Assembly: GCA_002633025.1 (NCBI GenBank)
Contig: NMRB01000718.1
Span: 187,921 to 251,920 of the forward strand
Direction of reading: 5' to 3'
Origin: Notospermus geniculatus
Lineage: Eukaryota; Nemertea; Pilidiophora; Heteronemertea; Lineidae
Length of the DNA stretch: 64,000 nucleotides
How positions within the stretch are numbered: position 1 is the first letter of the stretch; the number at the start of each line of letters is the position of its first letter. Shown one piece after another: positions 35,035 through 45,829 of this stretch. Below the pieces are notes generated by a model. The model was not told where the DNA came from, made no database searches, and saw only the letters and a program-made list of their open reading frames with translations. The position numbers and the translations under genes were made by a program.

Positions 35035-38000
35035 ATGGCTTCCAAGGCACCACCAAAGGTTGAACAATACAAATTTGGACCATGGACCTTCACATCTGTC
35101 AAAAGTCACATTCTTGTGTCGGAAGGGCCAAGAAGAGAACAGTAAGATTGAGAGGGACAATTCCTGTTAGGACATTTTGCTGATCTGATGGTCACTCCAT
35201 TTAGTTTCTGCTCCTAACTGTTCAATTAAGCTGGCTTTATTCCTCAGGGTTCTGTAGGAATTATAATGCTCTCATTTTGATCCAGAAAACCTATCATTTC
35301 ATCCTGTTATTCCTCAATCTTGCAGATTTGAATCCGGTTTACAACTGCCTCAACTTCCAGAGATGATATTTGACAAAAATGTCTTACGAGTTGAGCATCA
35401 GTCTGGTTTTGGGATGGAGTTTAATGCTCTAGATGCACTCAAACGTGTCGATCCTGAACATGACCTGATGAAAGTTTCTGTGGCTCAGCAGTGGAGGGAG
35501 GCCAGGTAGGATGAGGGAGATTTCGTGGAAGTTCAGACTTCATGTATTAGTGTTGGAACAGTCAGATTTCTTGGAAATAATAGATAGTTTATTGCAATCA
35601 CTGCTAAGTATTTGACCGGAAAGTGTAGCTGGTAGCCTCTTGTTTTCCAATGTGGCCATGAATACCAATTAAAGATAATATATCACGACTTCATTGTTTA
35701 CGTTTAATGTTTGTAAACATTGATGTTTACATTATGTTATTTTGGGCTTTTGGGACATGCCAACCCACCAAATTGAATATTTTCAGTATCAAAAGAATTT
35801 CTAGAGGGGCACGCCACCAACAAATTACTCATAAGACAAAGAAAAACGAGAAATAAACAAACAAAATGTAAATAAACAATGATTTTCGTGGCCCGCGAAA
35901 ATATCCGTGATATATTATCTTTAATCTGATGATGTTCAGGAGTGGAGTTCATTATTTCATGTTGTTTCAGGGCTGACTGTGAACATATCAAAGATGTTGT
36001 CAAACCGTATGATTGGACATACACAACAGATTATCAGGGTACACTCTTCGGTACTGAGGGGAATGAAATCAAGGTATGTTGGTCATCATCGTCACAGACC
36101 TCTCACCATCAGGCACTTCTCATGCTGGCAACTGAAATTTCGCAGTAAAAAATTATTCCAGTCATTTAGTCCAAGTGACAAAGCTGATTTTTCTCAAAAG
36201 CATCTCATCCGAAGAAACTTTGCCTCTGTTGACTTGTAATTTAGGACATCTTCATTTGTGTTCTGTCAACCTCATCACCATTCACTTTGCCTCCCTCCTT
36301 CTCTTGAGTTACACTTACGAAGTTCTGTAAAGATATTTCCTGATTGATTTTCAGTGATGACCCCGATATTTCTCTTTCTGAATACTTTCAGTGTTTCACC
36401 ACTGATGAAAGAATTGATATTGAAAAGTTAAAAGTGAAGGAGCAGATTTTATATTATGCGGATTTACTCCTTTTCGAAGACGAATTGGCAGATAATGGTT
36501 GCTCTGTCCTGAATGTTAAAATGGTACGGGAATACTGGCTGTTTGATTGTCGTGTTCATGTATTGTAAAAAGAATGCGTGAACTGATAGGTTTCTAATGT
36601 GAAAGACATAGCTTCCTACCAGACTCGAACCCACAGACCCTCGCATAAGGCATCAATTGCCAACACTGTAATGTAATGTGCATTGCATGGGAACTAAACT
36701 GTACCAAGATGAAATTAGTCGATGAATTGCCACATGTGTGTATATTCGAGTAAGGTGAAAGGATTTTTACATTATCTCGTAAAGTTGCTTGGGGAAATAT
36801 GATCCTTCTTATCCAATTGCCTTGTAGGCGACATTCACAGGATCATCCTCTTGTGTAAGTGTGCTAGTATTGCAGCTAATGCCAGAAATGTTCCTTTCAA
36901 TTTTCAGCGTGTGATGAACAGTGGGTTCTTCATCTTACTACGGTTTTATTTACGAGTGGACAATGTACTTCTGAGGATCATAGACAATAGAATATACCAT
37001 GAGGTAAGGAACAAGATGGCTACGTATGGGTTACACACTTAGTAGCATCAGTGAGTGAGCACGACTATATGCGTTAGGTGACTCTTTCTCCCTCCACACC
37101 TCGATATGACTGGTCCCCTGTCCAGCCGTATATAGCCAGTGATAACACCGAGGCTGGACTGATACTATATCATGGCAGCCATAGCTTCACCACTTGACAA
37201 GTTCAACGTGGTGTTATAGCGTGAATAACCCTTCATCAGGCAAGGTACACATGCTTCAACTCATTCGTTTTTGTGTAAGAACACACAGAATACCTAATTG
37301 GTGACTTACATCATTCAAATCGATAGATTTGAACAGTCTTGTCGAGCATGCATTGACAAGATCATGATCAACCTCACCACCATGAATTAGCTCTGTGTGT
37401 ATGGTGTACATCGACCGTGCGTATAATACTATGAACGAGGATACAGTAAATGAGATGCACTACGACGGCGTCACGAAATTCAGTTTTGGATGCATAGCGT
37501 GGCGCTTTAAAGCGATGTAGTCGCTAGAGTTGAAAATGAAAACTCGTTCAGCTATCGCGACCCGCGATAGCTCCCCATTGCTCGCGGGATTCTTGAAACT
37601 GATCTCAATGTAATTTCTAGCATCTTTGAATCATCAAATTACGGTTTTATATACACTAAAACGTTCAAGAAAAATCTTTTATTAATATTATTTCAATGAA
37701 TTTGGGCGAAATAAATGTTTATCGCCGGGAAAATTTTAAAATCTCACGGGGATTCCCCATGGGATTTCCCCGAGGAACTGTCGATGTGCAGTAACTGCAG
37801 GGCTCGCGTACATCGCTTTAAGTCTGCTTTCATCAGACAGAACACATGCCAGGTGTTGTAGGTCGTATTCCATGTTTTTGGAGAAATTGAAATTTGCTTC
37901 TCTTATTTCAGTTTGACAAGTGTTATTTCTTGAGAGAATTCACATGCAAGGAAAGCTTATTCAAAGATTTAACAGTAAGTATTCAATGACATCTCTGAAC

Positions 38001-38740
38001 ACTTCTGTTGGTCTCTGCTGGTCTGTCATGTCTCCCCTAATCTTGTGGGGGGGGGGGCATGTCAGTAAGTCTCTTCTTTTCGTTTCTCTGTTCGGTACTT
38101 ACATGTAACACGTTGACCGCCATGGCTAAAAAAACATTTTATCCTCCATTACCAGGACTACCAGGCCTATTTCAAGTTATTTCATATTGCCAACTACGAG
38201 TCGTAGCTGTACACCCTCTAGCGTGTTCCCATACATCTGGTCAATCCCCACTGCCAGTATGATCATTGGACGGCTCTTCGTCATTGCCAAGCTTGTCAAT
38301 ATTAATAGAAAATGCATTAGGCCCCTATTACATAGAAGTATATGGTATACGAAAACGCCGGTTAACAATGGCTTCACAGTCGTGAATCCATTTGAAGCCT
38401 TTGTTAACAGGCGTTTTCGTATACCGTATACTTCTATGTAATAGGGGCCTTAGCGCTACTACGAGTATACTCGTACCTGGTAAATGTGGAGGACACCAGT
38501 GACTACGAGCATACTCGTAGCTGGCAGTCAACGTGTTAAAATATATCAAATGGCAATGCCAAGTGCGGTCTATTGTCATGTTGTTCCTGTCCCCAATTTC
38601 AGGTTCCACACCAACTTTATAACGACCCATATGAGATTTCACCCTACCTGAAACTGAAGGAGGAACGCTATGAGAGATTACAACTTCCACAGTCACACAT
38701 GCAGTATTTATATCCAGATATGGACCTAGCACCACGGTGA
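35035..38740 (+). CDS. TIPRL: TIP41-like protein
   Basis: Cytoplasmic regulator that binds PP2A-family phosphatase catalytic subunits (known for TIPRL/Tip41). Seven coding exons: 35035-35141, 35326-35505, 35971-36073, 36392-36523, 36908-37003, 37912-37974, 38603-38740. They join in frame to 272 residues, the length I recall for the vertebrate protein. Family signatures are FGPWTF (about 14-19), [15 protein letters not shown], the invariant [15 protein letters not shown] (107-121), [11 protein letters not shown] (156-166) and LLRFYLRVD (184-192). The ATG is the first in the exon, 14 bases after a TTTTTTAG acceptor, so at least one non-coding exon lies upstream. Introns 2 and 6 carry MITEs (35669-35924, 38320-38449). 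In exon 4 the acceptor is the second of two CAGs; the first would give an immediate stop. No poly(A) signal lies close to the stop; AATAAA at 40547-40552 is a distant candidate. Confidence 0.96.
35669..35924. mobile_element. MITE, family 1, copy 2 (TIPRL intron 2)
   Basis: Same family as 512-766: ends TTAAAGATAATATATCACG and its complement, and the same internal order of GTTTACATTATGTTATTTTG and GTGGCCCGCGAAAAT. It sits wholly within the intron and leaves both splice sites intact. Confidence 0.8.
36602..36665 (-). repeat. tRNA-like relic
   Basis: Read on the minus strand, GGTCTGTGGGTTCGAGTCTGG contains a B box with a plausible T-arm stem. No good A box or acceptor stem is seen. Probably a SINE fragment in TIPRL intron 4. 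Confidence 0.3.
38320..38449. mobile_element. Harbinger-like MITE (TIPRL intron 6)
   Basis: A 130-bp inverted repeat with ends GGCCCCTATTACATAGAAGT and complement, flanked by TTA on both sides. A TTA target duplication and GGCC-type ends fit the PIF/Harbinger superfamily. No transposase. Confidence 0.85.
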
Positions 38741-41006
38741 AACAAAGATGCCGATACAACCAGGGATCACATGACTCGTCGCTCAAACATCATAATGTTG
38801 TGTAACCTCAGGAATTGTGGTCATAGTCTCCAGCAATCCACAAATATGACCAACGCTGACGGCAGCTCTGCCAGATATCCATATCCATCACCAAGGAAGG
38901 AATGGAATGTTCATCTAAAAAATGTGGAAGAAGACATTTTTGGGAGACATGAAGTTGTATTTGGTGGACTTGAAGTATTTAATCTATGGTACAACTGTAC
39001 TGTATTTCTAGATGTTGTGGGGTTTATATCCCCCACTGAGACGATCAGGGGCTATTTTAGAATTATCACTGAACATGTACATGTACAGGGCCGTATTTAG
39101 CGGGGGCCAACCAAAAAACGTGATTTTCATGCAGATTTTGGGCAAAAAAAGGTCTTCTGCCCCCCCAGAGAGGCTTTTGGCCCCCCCCCGGACCAAAAAG
39201 CTGAATACGGCCCTGATATATAATGTACCGTACATGCTCTATCGAACCGTGTTTCTTCCAGTACGGTTTTGCGTTTCAGAGAAAGATTAGATTTCTGAAA
39301 ACGAATGGAATGATGACTACTGACGGAGATAAGTTATGGTGTGAACTTGATTGTGCCATTGAAAAGGTGTTATGCTTTATGTGCTATCAGAGTGGTTAGG
39401 GTTAGGGTGGAATATAACATTCCGTACATGCACCACTTTGAGATTCTATGGTGTCACTGATGAAAGGCTTCTGTTTGCATACATGTTAGAAGTGGCATTG
39501 CAATTAAATTGAAGGTGCTTTCTGACGAAGTACTTGCTCTTCCAGACTGACCTTGAAGAGGGATCTCCAATTTTTGTTGTGTTTGTTGACAGAATTTGTA
39601 AAAAGTTCACTGTGGCCATTTTGTGTGTGGAAGGAAGTGGGAAATCTCATCTACCTTCGTTTGGTAACGATCTGGGCATCCCATGTTCAGTTTCCTTTTG
39701 CTCAAATGAATCGGCAAAAATGACTGCTTCAGTGCGCCTGTCAAAACTAGTACCGGTACATCAGGTGTGTATCTACATTGCTTCTGTATTGTATTTACAA
39801 ATTGTCACATCTGTCTCGGTGCAAATCACGTGTGTCAATAATTTGTCTTCTGTGTGTATGTTGCAGCTTGCTGCTCCGCTCTGATTCAAAATGCTTGAGT
39901 AGATAGATTTAAGGTTTACTTTACTCCTGGATGTTATGTATACACACTGGCATTTGAGAACACTCACAAAAGTAACCCCTGTGCATCCTGGAAGTAGAGC
40001 CAACTTCTATGTATGCTCATTTCCAGGCGCGGATCCAAGGGGGGCGCACCCGGCGAACACCCCCCTTTTGGCCAACAAATCTGTAAAATCGGCCGTGGAA
40101 TTCTGAAACTTGGCACAAATTTCAGTGTTCCTAGCACAGGATTTCTGGGTGGGTTGATATGACAACTGCTTGTGACTTGTCACTGCATACTTGCCTGAAC
40201 CAGTCCACATGTACAGGTTGTTGCAAGAAGAGCATCTCTTGGAAAAACAGCTGTTGTAGTATTGGGATTTTTTTCAGGGGGTGGGAGATTTTCCAGCCAA
40301 CACTTTATCAGAGTTTTCTGTTTATGTATTCCATTCTGCATTATTTTGTACCTTTTTATGTAGAAATCTGTACAGTGTCATAATGAGGAGTTCAATGTAT
40401 GATGTGCTTATGATGTTTCCAAATGCCTTGCTTTGTTGACCGCTTCTTTGTGCTTGTTTTATCACAGTCAAACAGTTCAGTGTAAAAATATGTACCATGT
40501 ATGTATATATATTCGTACCTATAGTATTAATGTCACACCTGAAATGAATAAATGCACATTTTCTACAGATTATACTTTGAATTTTTAGTCGTAAAGGGAT
40601 AGCGTGTCCTTGTGTAGCTAGGCTATTTGAAGTCACAACTTGTTCACGCACGCGCAATCACATGGAGGTCTTACCTGAGGCCTTCACAAGGGACAGATTT
40701 TTCAAAGACAGTGAGTTGACTCTGTCAAATGCATGAATCAGCAAGCACTTTCGTACCACTCCATATATCTCAATAGTTGCAGGTAATGTCACAGGGCCGA
40801 AGACTATTTGAAGGCTGATCCGGCTATTGCCGCTTTTTAACTCCGAAACGACGACAACAACTATCACAAATTACAAATTACAAATCGCATGCTATCAACA
40901 ACTGTTCAAGCAAGATAAACCAATTCGCCAATGTTTCTGCAAGTTTTGTTATTGCGAACGAGTTGCACTGTCTTCTATTCACGATTTCGCTCTACATTTT
41001 CGCAGT
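38741..41006. other. Intergenic or TIPRL 3' region before ISCU
   Basis: This 2.3-kb stretch holds the family 2 poly-C element (39088-39213) and a possible distal poly(A) signal AATAAA at 40547-40552. Open frames reach 116 codons (39534-39884) without any domain. The last few hundred bases should contain the ISCU promoter, but no core element is distinctive. Confidence 0.5.
39088..39213. mobile_element. Family 2 element, copy with both ends
   Basis: Begins GGGCCGTATTTAGC and ends GCTGAATACGGCCC, its inverted complement. The interior has GTGATTTTCATGCAGATTTTG and two poly-C runs. Relatives are at 2856-2958 and from about 63900 to the window end. Confidence 0.75.
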
Positions 41007-43058
41007 ATGTCTCTAATTCGGGCTCTTGGGCAAACAGTCAAAGTTGTGGAAGGCAGGGCTGCGATGTCAGCGCCGGCTGCCGCCGCTTATCACAAAAATG
41101 TAAGACTTTAGCAACATGAGTGTTTGGTGGTGATTGCGTAATCATCATGGACATGGTAATGCGTCGTGTTAGGCCACTGAAACTAGATGATAAGGTTCTC
41201 GTCACCGCCCGCATGCGATTTTGGCCCCGCATCAAAAAAGTTCGTCGTTCATCTTTTATAAAAAATCCGCGCCAAAAATCCGCATCTCCTTGCCGATGAT
41301 CTTTACAATCGACTCTCCAGCGCCGCCCGCGGCGTCTGGGTGAGTGAAAAGCCGTCTGCCGTGATCGAGCTTGCTCGGGGAATCCCGCCTACCTCACTTC
41401 CAGGTGTTGTTTGCCAGATCCTCGGCATGCATTCAGTGTACATGATATGGTACTGTGGTGTCCGGGTTGTTGATATCGATTTTCTGACGATGTGTCAGAG
41501 GGGCGGAAGCCTCGTTCTGAACACTATTGTCTGATTCTCACGGCACGTGGTGGATGAAAGATGAAAGTTGACGAAATTCCCTCACTGATTTTTGGAAATT
41601 GGTTGACGAGAACCTTATCATCTAGTTTCAGTGGCCTTACTGTTGCGCACACACGTGCGTGAATCGTGAATCCATCATGATGCATGCATATGCACCAGGG
41701 CTGGGCACGTGACAGTGTGACATGGTTAATCAGTGTCAGATATCTTGGTGTGTTACTGTTAGGCCTACCCGTGTAGGCCTAGGGGCCTAGGGCTAGGCCC
41801 CTATCTGTATCGTAATTCTGCTTAGCCAATGTCGTGACGTGGAATTTAAATAACTGAGACCTGCCAATAAAACATAGCCTATCTTTGCTGCAAACAACAC
41901 AAGAAAGCATGACAAGGAGCTAGAACGGCCCGCAACTACCGGTAGGCCTACTGAAATCATAATAATGTTTTCTTATTGCAGGTGATTGATCACTATGAAA
42001 ACCCAAGAAATGTTGGTTCACTGGACAAGAATGACAAATCAGTTGGCACAGGACTTGTTGGGGCACCTGCCTGTGGTGATGTCATGAAACTGCAGGTACA
42101 TTTTGGACTTCATGATATTGGGTGCTGCAAAGCATGATGTTCTCATGATTTTGCCATTGGCCCCAACCTGGCTGCACCAAAATCAGTCAAGTGATCTACC
42201 TTAAAAGGAGCACGGAATGTTCAAACATAAAACAGAATCTGAATGTCGGCATTTAACTTACATTTGATTATGCCTAAACACTCTTGTTCATATTTCAGAT
42301 TAAGGTTGATGAGAACGGGAAGATCACTGATGCCAAGTTCAAAACATTTGGATGTGGTTCAGCAATTGCATCCAGCTCACTGGCTACAGAATGGGTGAAG
42401 GGTAAAACTGTACGTGTACATTTCTGCTTCTTTGGAACGAACTCAATCATAAAGTGTGTGAGCCAACAGTTTATAACTGAATATGATTGCAATTTGGAAA
42501 GATCTACCTATGGTGTCTGCTTAAAACATGCTGTGGGGAATGCTGGGTTGCAGACGTTATGAACTTAATTTTCTTTATTTTACTTCAGCTTGATGAGGCT
42601 AGTGGCATCAAGAACACAGAAATCGCCAAGGAACTGAGCTTACCACCTGTGAAACTCCATTGCTCCAGTAAGTATCACCAAGTCAATGTCCTTACCATCC
42701 GGAGATTGACACTTCTTTGGAGGACCTCCGAATTTCAAAAATTTTCTACCCCAATCGGCGCCTTCTCAGGCACTTTCTAGTCGAGCTACCAGAAGTGAAA
42801 TGAGCTGAATCCTAATCCAGCTCATGGCACTAGTGGTAGGTGGCACTAGTGGTAGGTGTTTCATGAGTGTTCCAGTCAAGAAACTACATTGAAGGCAACA
42901 TGCTACAGAAAAGGGCCGTTTTAAAAGATGTAGCTGCTCACATGTTTCATTCTGTTCTTGCAGTGTTGGCAGAAGATGCCATCCAAGCAGCTCTCAGTGA
43001 CTACAAGATCAAGAAAGGGAGCAATGATGACAACGAGGCAGTGGCAAGTAACCCATAG
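41007..43058 (+). CDS. ISCU: Iron-sulfur cluster assembly scaffold
   Basis: Mitochondrial scaffold on which [2Fe-2S] clusters are built from NFS1 sulfur and frataxin-stimulated transfer, then passed on by HSC20/HSPA9 (family knowledge). Exons 41007-41099, 41982-42095, 42299-42409, 42589-42667 and 42964-43058 give 163 residues in frame. Visible: a basic, alanine-rich N-terminus (1-29) suited to mitochondrial targeting; [16 protein letters not shown]; the ligand cysteines in [12 protein letters not shown] (C62, with D64), FKTFGCGSA (C88) and LPPVKLHCS (H130, C131); LPPVK is the HSPA9-binding motif. All active-site residues are intact. The first ATG of the frame is used. Intron 1 contains a 465-bp MITE. 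ISCU converges on RPL13A, 2.8 kb downstream. Confidence 0.97.
41172..41636. mobile_element. Harbinger-like MITE (ISCU intron 1)
   Basis: Inverted ends GGCCACTGAAACTAGATGAT and complement, with TTA on each side (41169-41171 and 41637-41639). The arms extend through AAGGTTCTCGTCA. It is 465 bp and non-coding apart from a meaningless 64-codon frame. TTA target duplication and GGCC ends match the TIPRL intron element. Confidence 0.88.
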
Positions 43059-45800
43059 GAACCAGCAGAGAACAGAAGCATCCATCTCTCCTACGTTTGC
43101 CTGGCTGTATTAGGTGTAGCTCTATCACAGCTCTCAACTCTCAGTCGTACGGGGACTGTACCGAGATAATAGTAATTGTGATATAAAATGACAATTGTAC
43201 ATAGCTTTTAATTGCGTTTTTTCCTCATGGAGATCTCTAACAATTTACGTGAAATAATTTCTGGCCTACATTGAAAATCATTCCTGGCCTAAAGTCCGGC
43301 AACATCTAACTACGACCCAATGGAATGCGGAAATAAGGCCATTCAACATAAATTACTTGTTTATCATCACCGCCCGTCCCAACATTCAGCTCCCGTGCTG
43401 ATTATTTTGATATTTGATATATCAAATATCAAGGTACCGTCCGCTCCAAATTCTTGCCCTCTGCTTCGCCTTTTATTTTTGTTATTGTTTCAAACAAACA
43501 ACTCCTGACCTGATTTTCCCAGACCTGATCATGCTGACGGCTTCTTGATAATTGATATTCACTGCAACATGGATGATCCTATTCTGGCCAGACAACAAAC
43601 TGGCTTGTATTGCATGTAATCCATTTCTGTATGAAGTTTTTGAACCAGTACTCTCAAAATATCTGACAAATATCAAAGGTCCTCCCGATCAAACATTGTC
43701 ACCCATACAAAATATCAAATATCAAATACCCTCCCTCCCCAATATCATAAGTTGGAATGATGATAAACAAGTAATTTATGTTGAATGGCCTAATAGTAAA
43801 TTGATAGTGGGATTTTCTACGGACCTTTAATCACATGCGGCGTTGAATAACCGGTGCACAGCGCGAACAACCGGATAACGGCCACAAATTGTCGACAGAC
43901 ATGATTAAAAACCACAAAGCTCTGCCACATTACATGACTTCTGCATTCCATTGGGTGGTAGTTAGATGTTGCCGGACTTCACATTGAAGGCCTCTGTGTG
44001 CACTTCATTGTGGCTTGGACCACTTTACACATAGCTGTGGCTGTTGATTTTCCATTGGCAAGAATTTGTCATACTGTATACATTTTTAGTTTTGCATATT
44101 TGACACGGGTTGAAGGCATGTGCCTATTTAATAGATGTGTGTGGAGAAGCATACTGAGGTAATCAGCGGTCCTAAGCACTCGCTCCCTCCGTCACTGCAC
44201 TCAAACTTGTACCGGTAGGCGGTGACGGAGGGGGCGAGCATTACTCCTGATTACCGGTATCTCAGGATGGTGAAGTAACTAAAGACGCCGATCCATCCAC
44301 GTGGGAGTTTTCTCGCAGAAGTTGGCTCACAATGGGCAATTCACCATTGTTTGTTTCCTCACGGCTTACGCTGAGACCATGACACAAACAACTGCTCGCA
44401 GTCGAGTTGCCCAAAGAGAGCCAACTGGCGCGAGAAAATTCCCATGGATAGGCATCCAAAGGCACTGTTGTCTGTGTAATGGTGCCAGTTCATTATAGAT
44501 CTGTCTTATTATCAGTGTAGGTAGGCCTACTCATTGCATAAAATCATGGAATTGGCAACTGTTTGGGCCCTTAAGCTGTGGCCGCCAGTGAATGTCCATA
44601 CTCATTGTATTACAGTTCATGTAGTCTGTCTCACTTCAGGTATGTTATTGTACAGTAGGGTATAGAGTGTAAATAGATATAGATATGTGTGAAAACCTGA
44701 AGTCAGTTCATCATTGTTAGTTTAAACATGAAATATTCTCTCCCTGATTTCCCATCTTGTCCAAACAAGGCTATCGACTCCGTATGAACTCCGTCTTTAG
44801 CCTTGTCCGAATCGTGTCATCTTTTCCGTTAATGCATAAATTATTAATGAACCTAACCCCTACTTGACCCCGCCTCCGAGCCAATCAGAACTTGCGAAAC
44901 AAATCACCGTTGGACACTTTCTTTGCTCTTCACGCTCGAATTTGTAACTCGGATTTTGATTGGCGCGTCGATTTTCCTTCGCGCCCCAATGATTGGCTGA
45001 GGCTGTCACCACCTCAGAAACGGGAAATGTGGTGGATTCGAACCAGGCTAGATGACCGTCAGGACAGATAGACTGGTGAGAACCAGATGTGATTTCCCTG
45101 CCCTCCATTCTTAGTGAAGCAAGAAATGATTTGACTGCTGCCTGTACTTTGACCTCTCTCTCTGCGTCTTGATCATCCCAACTTCTGTGACTGTGTGGTT
45201 ATGTGGTGTACAACCATGTTGCACTTGGAACTTCTCTGCCAAGCATGCCCCAAGTGACATTGTCCATGGCATCATCACCAGCAGATGTGCAGTAGGAGCA
45301 GTTGCCAACAATGTTCCAGTGGACCAATACACACGAAACTCAAGTGATTGGTGCTCGATCAAGAATGAATGAGTCTGCTATGTATTGAATTGGGCCGTAG
45401 TGACACCTATTGGTCAACTTACTGACAGCTCCTATTGATTTCAGTGAGCACTCTCCTTGTCAGCAAAACTTAGCTTTTGACTGGCCATATTGCAAACTCA
45501 GGTCATCCTTTGATCCTCTGAACATCATCAATGGGCCATTGGCTAATTATATAGGGAATGCCAGAAGCAAAATGTCTCCAGACCTGAAGCTGTTAGGTCC
45601 TGAGCAGCATCCCAGTTTATCAGGGTTCTGGGTGTTGGAACACAACCGAATTTCTATCAATCCTGGAATACTGAAGCTATTCATGACCTTCGAGATGGGA
45701 ATAAAGGAGCTCCGTAGGTAAGCCTCCAAACCAGCTACTACACCCCACAGCACCTAAAATAACCCAGGGAACTAACAAGCTAGATTTTCATATACTTTTT
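43059..45800. other. Region between convergent ISCU and RPL13A
   Basis: Presumed ISCU 3' UTR followed by intergenic DNA. It contains a fold-back near 44158-44255 (GGTAATCAGCGG / CCTGATTACCGG with CGCTCCCTCCGTCAC arms), AT-rich TATTTGATAT palindromes near 43410 and 43715, and a 54-bp repeat at 45387-45440 shared with 25703-25756. Open frames up to 103 codons show no domain. Confidence 0.5.
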
Positions 45801-45806
45801 TTTATT
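45801..45806 (-). promoter_or_regulatory. Poly(A) signal of RPL13A
   Basis: AATAAA on the minus strand, 24 bases past the stop codon. The very short 3' untranslated region is typical of ribosomal protein genes. Confidence 0.85.
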
Positions 45807-45829
45807 CTGTACAATATTTTCCACTTAAA

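Noticed and set aside
36355-36391. Extra TIPRL exon sequence starting at the first CAG
   Set aside because: Using that acceptor puts TGA TGA immediately in frame; the next CAG joins perfectly to the conserved protein.
38328-38786. 152-codon minus-strand frame
   Set aside because: It is antisense to the last TIPRL exon and a MITE, without coding features of its own.
41340-41534. Coding exon in ISCU intron 1
   Set aside because: It lies wholly within a TTA-flanked MITE and has no splice sites.
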